A stretch of DNA of 51,566 bases. Origin: Clostridia bacterium (GTDB lineage: Bacteria; Bacillota; Clostridia; Oscillospirales; CAG-272). This document shows positions 50,901-51,566 of this stretch, one piece after another. Each line of letters opens with the position of its first letter. Within the stretch, counting starts at the first letter, position 1. Under the pieces are notes generated by a model that worked only from the letters and a program-made list of their open reading frames with translations, did no database searches and had not been told where the DNA came from. Location: positions 1 to 51,566 of the forward strand of contig JAFQGP010000080.1 of NCBI GenBank assembly GCA_017415485.1, in the 5' to 3' direction. The position numbers were made by a program, and so were the translations under genes.

Positions 50901-51563
50901 CTTAGTGTAAAGATATGCGGAATTGATCTGCGCAATAAAATCTTCTTTAGTAAGACAATTGATCTCGGGTGCATAATTTCTGAGCATCACAGGCCAGTAA
51001 ACCGCGGTTGCACCCGCGCCGAGAATATTGACGCCCGCTTCTCTTGAAAGAGGGAGCCTACCTTTAGGCGTACCCAAAGGTTCCTTTGTTGGTGAGTAGA
51101 CCAAAACATCATAATCATAAAGATCAATGTCCTTGTCGGTCGGATTGAAGAGCTCTGCATAAGTGCAGAATTCCTTTCCCTTGGGTCTGCCGAAGATCTC
51201 GGTTATTGTGATCGGAGAAAGCTCGGGCATATCCTGTTTATCGATAAGCTTGCAAATATAGGGCGGGAGCTTCGCGTTGTGCTCGCCCTCTGCATGAATG
51301 CGGTAAACAAGACGGTCGCCATTTACTGCAGACGCGGGAATATCGGCACGGTAGATCATATATGCAATTCCGAGACGTTCGTATCTATCGCAAGGAATCA
51401 GATAGTAATCCTTTTCGCCCTCGATGTGCATCACGAGCCTTTCGGGCGCATTCTCACCGTAGGCACGGCAAGCGGCAGAAACGCTGAAGGGTTCGCCCTT
51501 TATCGCGAACTCGGGCGATGCGTGTAAAACTGCCGGATATCCGCCGTTAAACTTCTTCATCAT
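47937..51563 (-). CDS. Large PHP metallohydrolase with lamin-tail domains
   Basis: A 1208-residue multidomain protein. An N-terminal beta region (1-110) precedes a first lamin-tail-like domain (from about 117: ITITEIFGRPKGKEF). Ig-like segments follow (about 350-535). A CehA/McbA-type PHP domain (about 543-760) shows HAHT (549-552), TEHSH (579-583), the FNHPGQ histidine (662) and FNEDNH. More beta domains come next, and a second lamin-tail domain lies near 950-1090. A Lys-rich stretch and an Ala-rich membrane helix end the protein (KKNK). PHP enzymes hydrolyse phosphoesters with two or three metals; the substrate is unknown. No signal peptide is seen at the chosen start. Only three bases lie upstream in the window and the frame is still open, so the N-terminus could be incomplete. 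Confidence 0.8.
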   Translation of the reverse strand: MMKKFNGGYPAVLHASPEFAIKGEPFSVSAACRAYGENAPERLVMHIEGEKDYYLIPCDRYERLGIAYMIYRADIPASAVNGDRLVYRIHAEGEHNAKLPPYICKLIDKQDMPELSPITITEIFGRPKGKEFCTYAELFNPTDKDIDLYDYDVLVYSPTKEPLGTPKGRLPLSREAGVNILGAGATAVYWPVMLRNYAPEINCLTKEDFIAQINSAYLYTKDPIDESKVNVIPVDLTETDPESGARKNIEGICSLPSAHDATTLLIVPRGGDAESAVFTLVYSNCYAEWDTPVLRSSYWTFDPMDPRRAINLTHAELATPGYPAYMQTCKYDLTAPLPTILPISPIKEAYHGDYCGTVEFVVLPADSDCEIGKTTVTVSLPNGEKAEYEAREEHDGVYRARIPEEVFEEFFELEYMISASDGARSVCLGNVLPIRVPVYDNRGPRITSMVPTRGYAYDGTKPIVIKADYTDVSGIRIKDCYLKLDGKDVTNEATITATSLVYEPKKPLEFGDHTLTIRLKDGLGNRTTRTVEFSVSDMSELSAYFGEIHAHTGESDGNGLCRDAIEFAYDNGADFFSVTEHSHYFTQKAYDEQKRIAKSLDRPGRFAALNGWEMTWNNTCGYWGHMNVIGSEKVVSDIHGVGMPDLFKWLESEPNAVGMFNHPGQGWGDFEDYGFWTPEADRQMALAEIKGRGYDQQYALLLSRGWHVAPSFNEDNHAPNWTVGSPYITGVLAPALTCENVMEAFRARRVYSCADPTMKIFYKINGEWMGSRLNDPSALNVSVKITTENENGIGRIEIIGEDNILVAYKAVGARQSYEWNVTLPVEFDYYYIRIQNGAQYSVTAPIWIENRQEPKVLSMVHSASYDPRESSAVTLKVENPTEKTMDEVRIDFYLTGIEGFSLRDAVPYAKVCIGKLKPGRHVSVTRQLPELSKYRRVTAIISAVSDKKVRKATAYILLSPISITEVLCASGAIERDGEAIENPFPYVTLCNNSGNDITLKDSKLALWTTTGKPPKEENIWISDGVKLPARSAVVIWYRKPENAALTVEDFNRRFGTSLIEGESIFICDKPITSRATAGRRLDLIVGGEVISRVTWNMGDRHGQDAEVGEAYKYRFDCDMSPLGIFCGKGNPAPGSVDYKQLGARLVVEPTYKETKSAKKQSKKDAKRAKHKAQIKYTKAEAGTIAAGSAALAAFAAAAITKALSKKNK

Positions 51564-51566
51564 AAA

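Overview
The window is a chromosomal segment of an anaerobic, probably endospore-forming member of the Clostridia (Bacillota). The evidence is sporulation genes (yqfC, yqfD and a YlbJ-type membrane protein), the Firmicute-style order yqfC-yqfD-phoH-ybeY-era-recO, zinc-type S14, AGGAGG-like ribosome binding sites almost everywhere, rubrerythrin, and an L10 leader of the Gram-positive attenuator type. I cannot place it below class. No tRNA, rRNA, CRISPR array, prophage, transposase or plasmid gene was seen.

Layout. 1-8.3 kb, mostly minus strand: a sialidase-like lipoprotein, rubrerythrin, a GNAT acetyltransferase bracketed by two copies of an odd heptamer-armed repeat, a DUF1385 (YqhQ) membrane protein, a long-form PRPP synthetase, and a rhamnulokinase plus AEC transporter pair. 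8.3-11.1 kb: mutS2, flanked on both sides by hairpin-rich extragenic repeats, including a 50-bp perfect inverted repeat. 11.1-16.3 kb, minus strand: the compact operon yqfC-yqfD-phoH-ybeY-lipoprotein-era-recO. 16.4-18.4 kb, plus strand: a YlbJ-like protein, divergent from yqfC, then an unknown polytopic protein with its own consensus promoter.

18.5-26.2 kb, plus strand, holds the most unusual unit. A single promoter-to-terminator operon of six tightly packed, partly overlapping genes encodes two BspA-type leucine-rich-repeat lipoproteins, three different SPFH (HflK/HflC-like) membrane proteins and a P1B-type metal ATPase with a divergent CPC helix. It looks like a membrane-microdomain and metal-transport assembly with surface receptors. 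After it come a DUF3343 protein and a cysteine desulfurase.

27.7-43.9 kb, minus strand: the complete S10-spc-alpha ribosomal protein supercluster, from rpsJ to rplQ, with secY, adk, map, infA and rpoA. Its promoter lies about 360 bp before rpsJ and a terminator follows rplQ. Three unusually long intercistronic spacers can fold. 44.1-45.7 kb: a WYL-domain regulator and an unknown membrane protein. 45.8-47.0 kb, plus strand: consensus promoter, L10 leader with attenuator, rplJ and rplL, then a bidirectional terminator. This pair is detached from both rplKA and rpoBC. 47.0-51.6 kb, minus strand: a class I mannose-6-phosphate isomerase translationally coupled to a 1208-residue PHP metallohydrolase with lamin-tail and immunoglobulin-like modules.

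Gene calls rest on protein motifs and family recall. Promoters and terminators were read by eye, and no database search was run.
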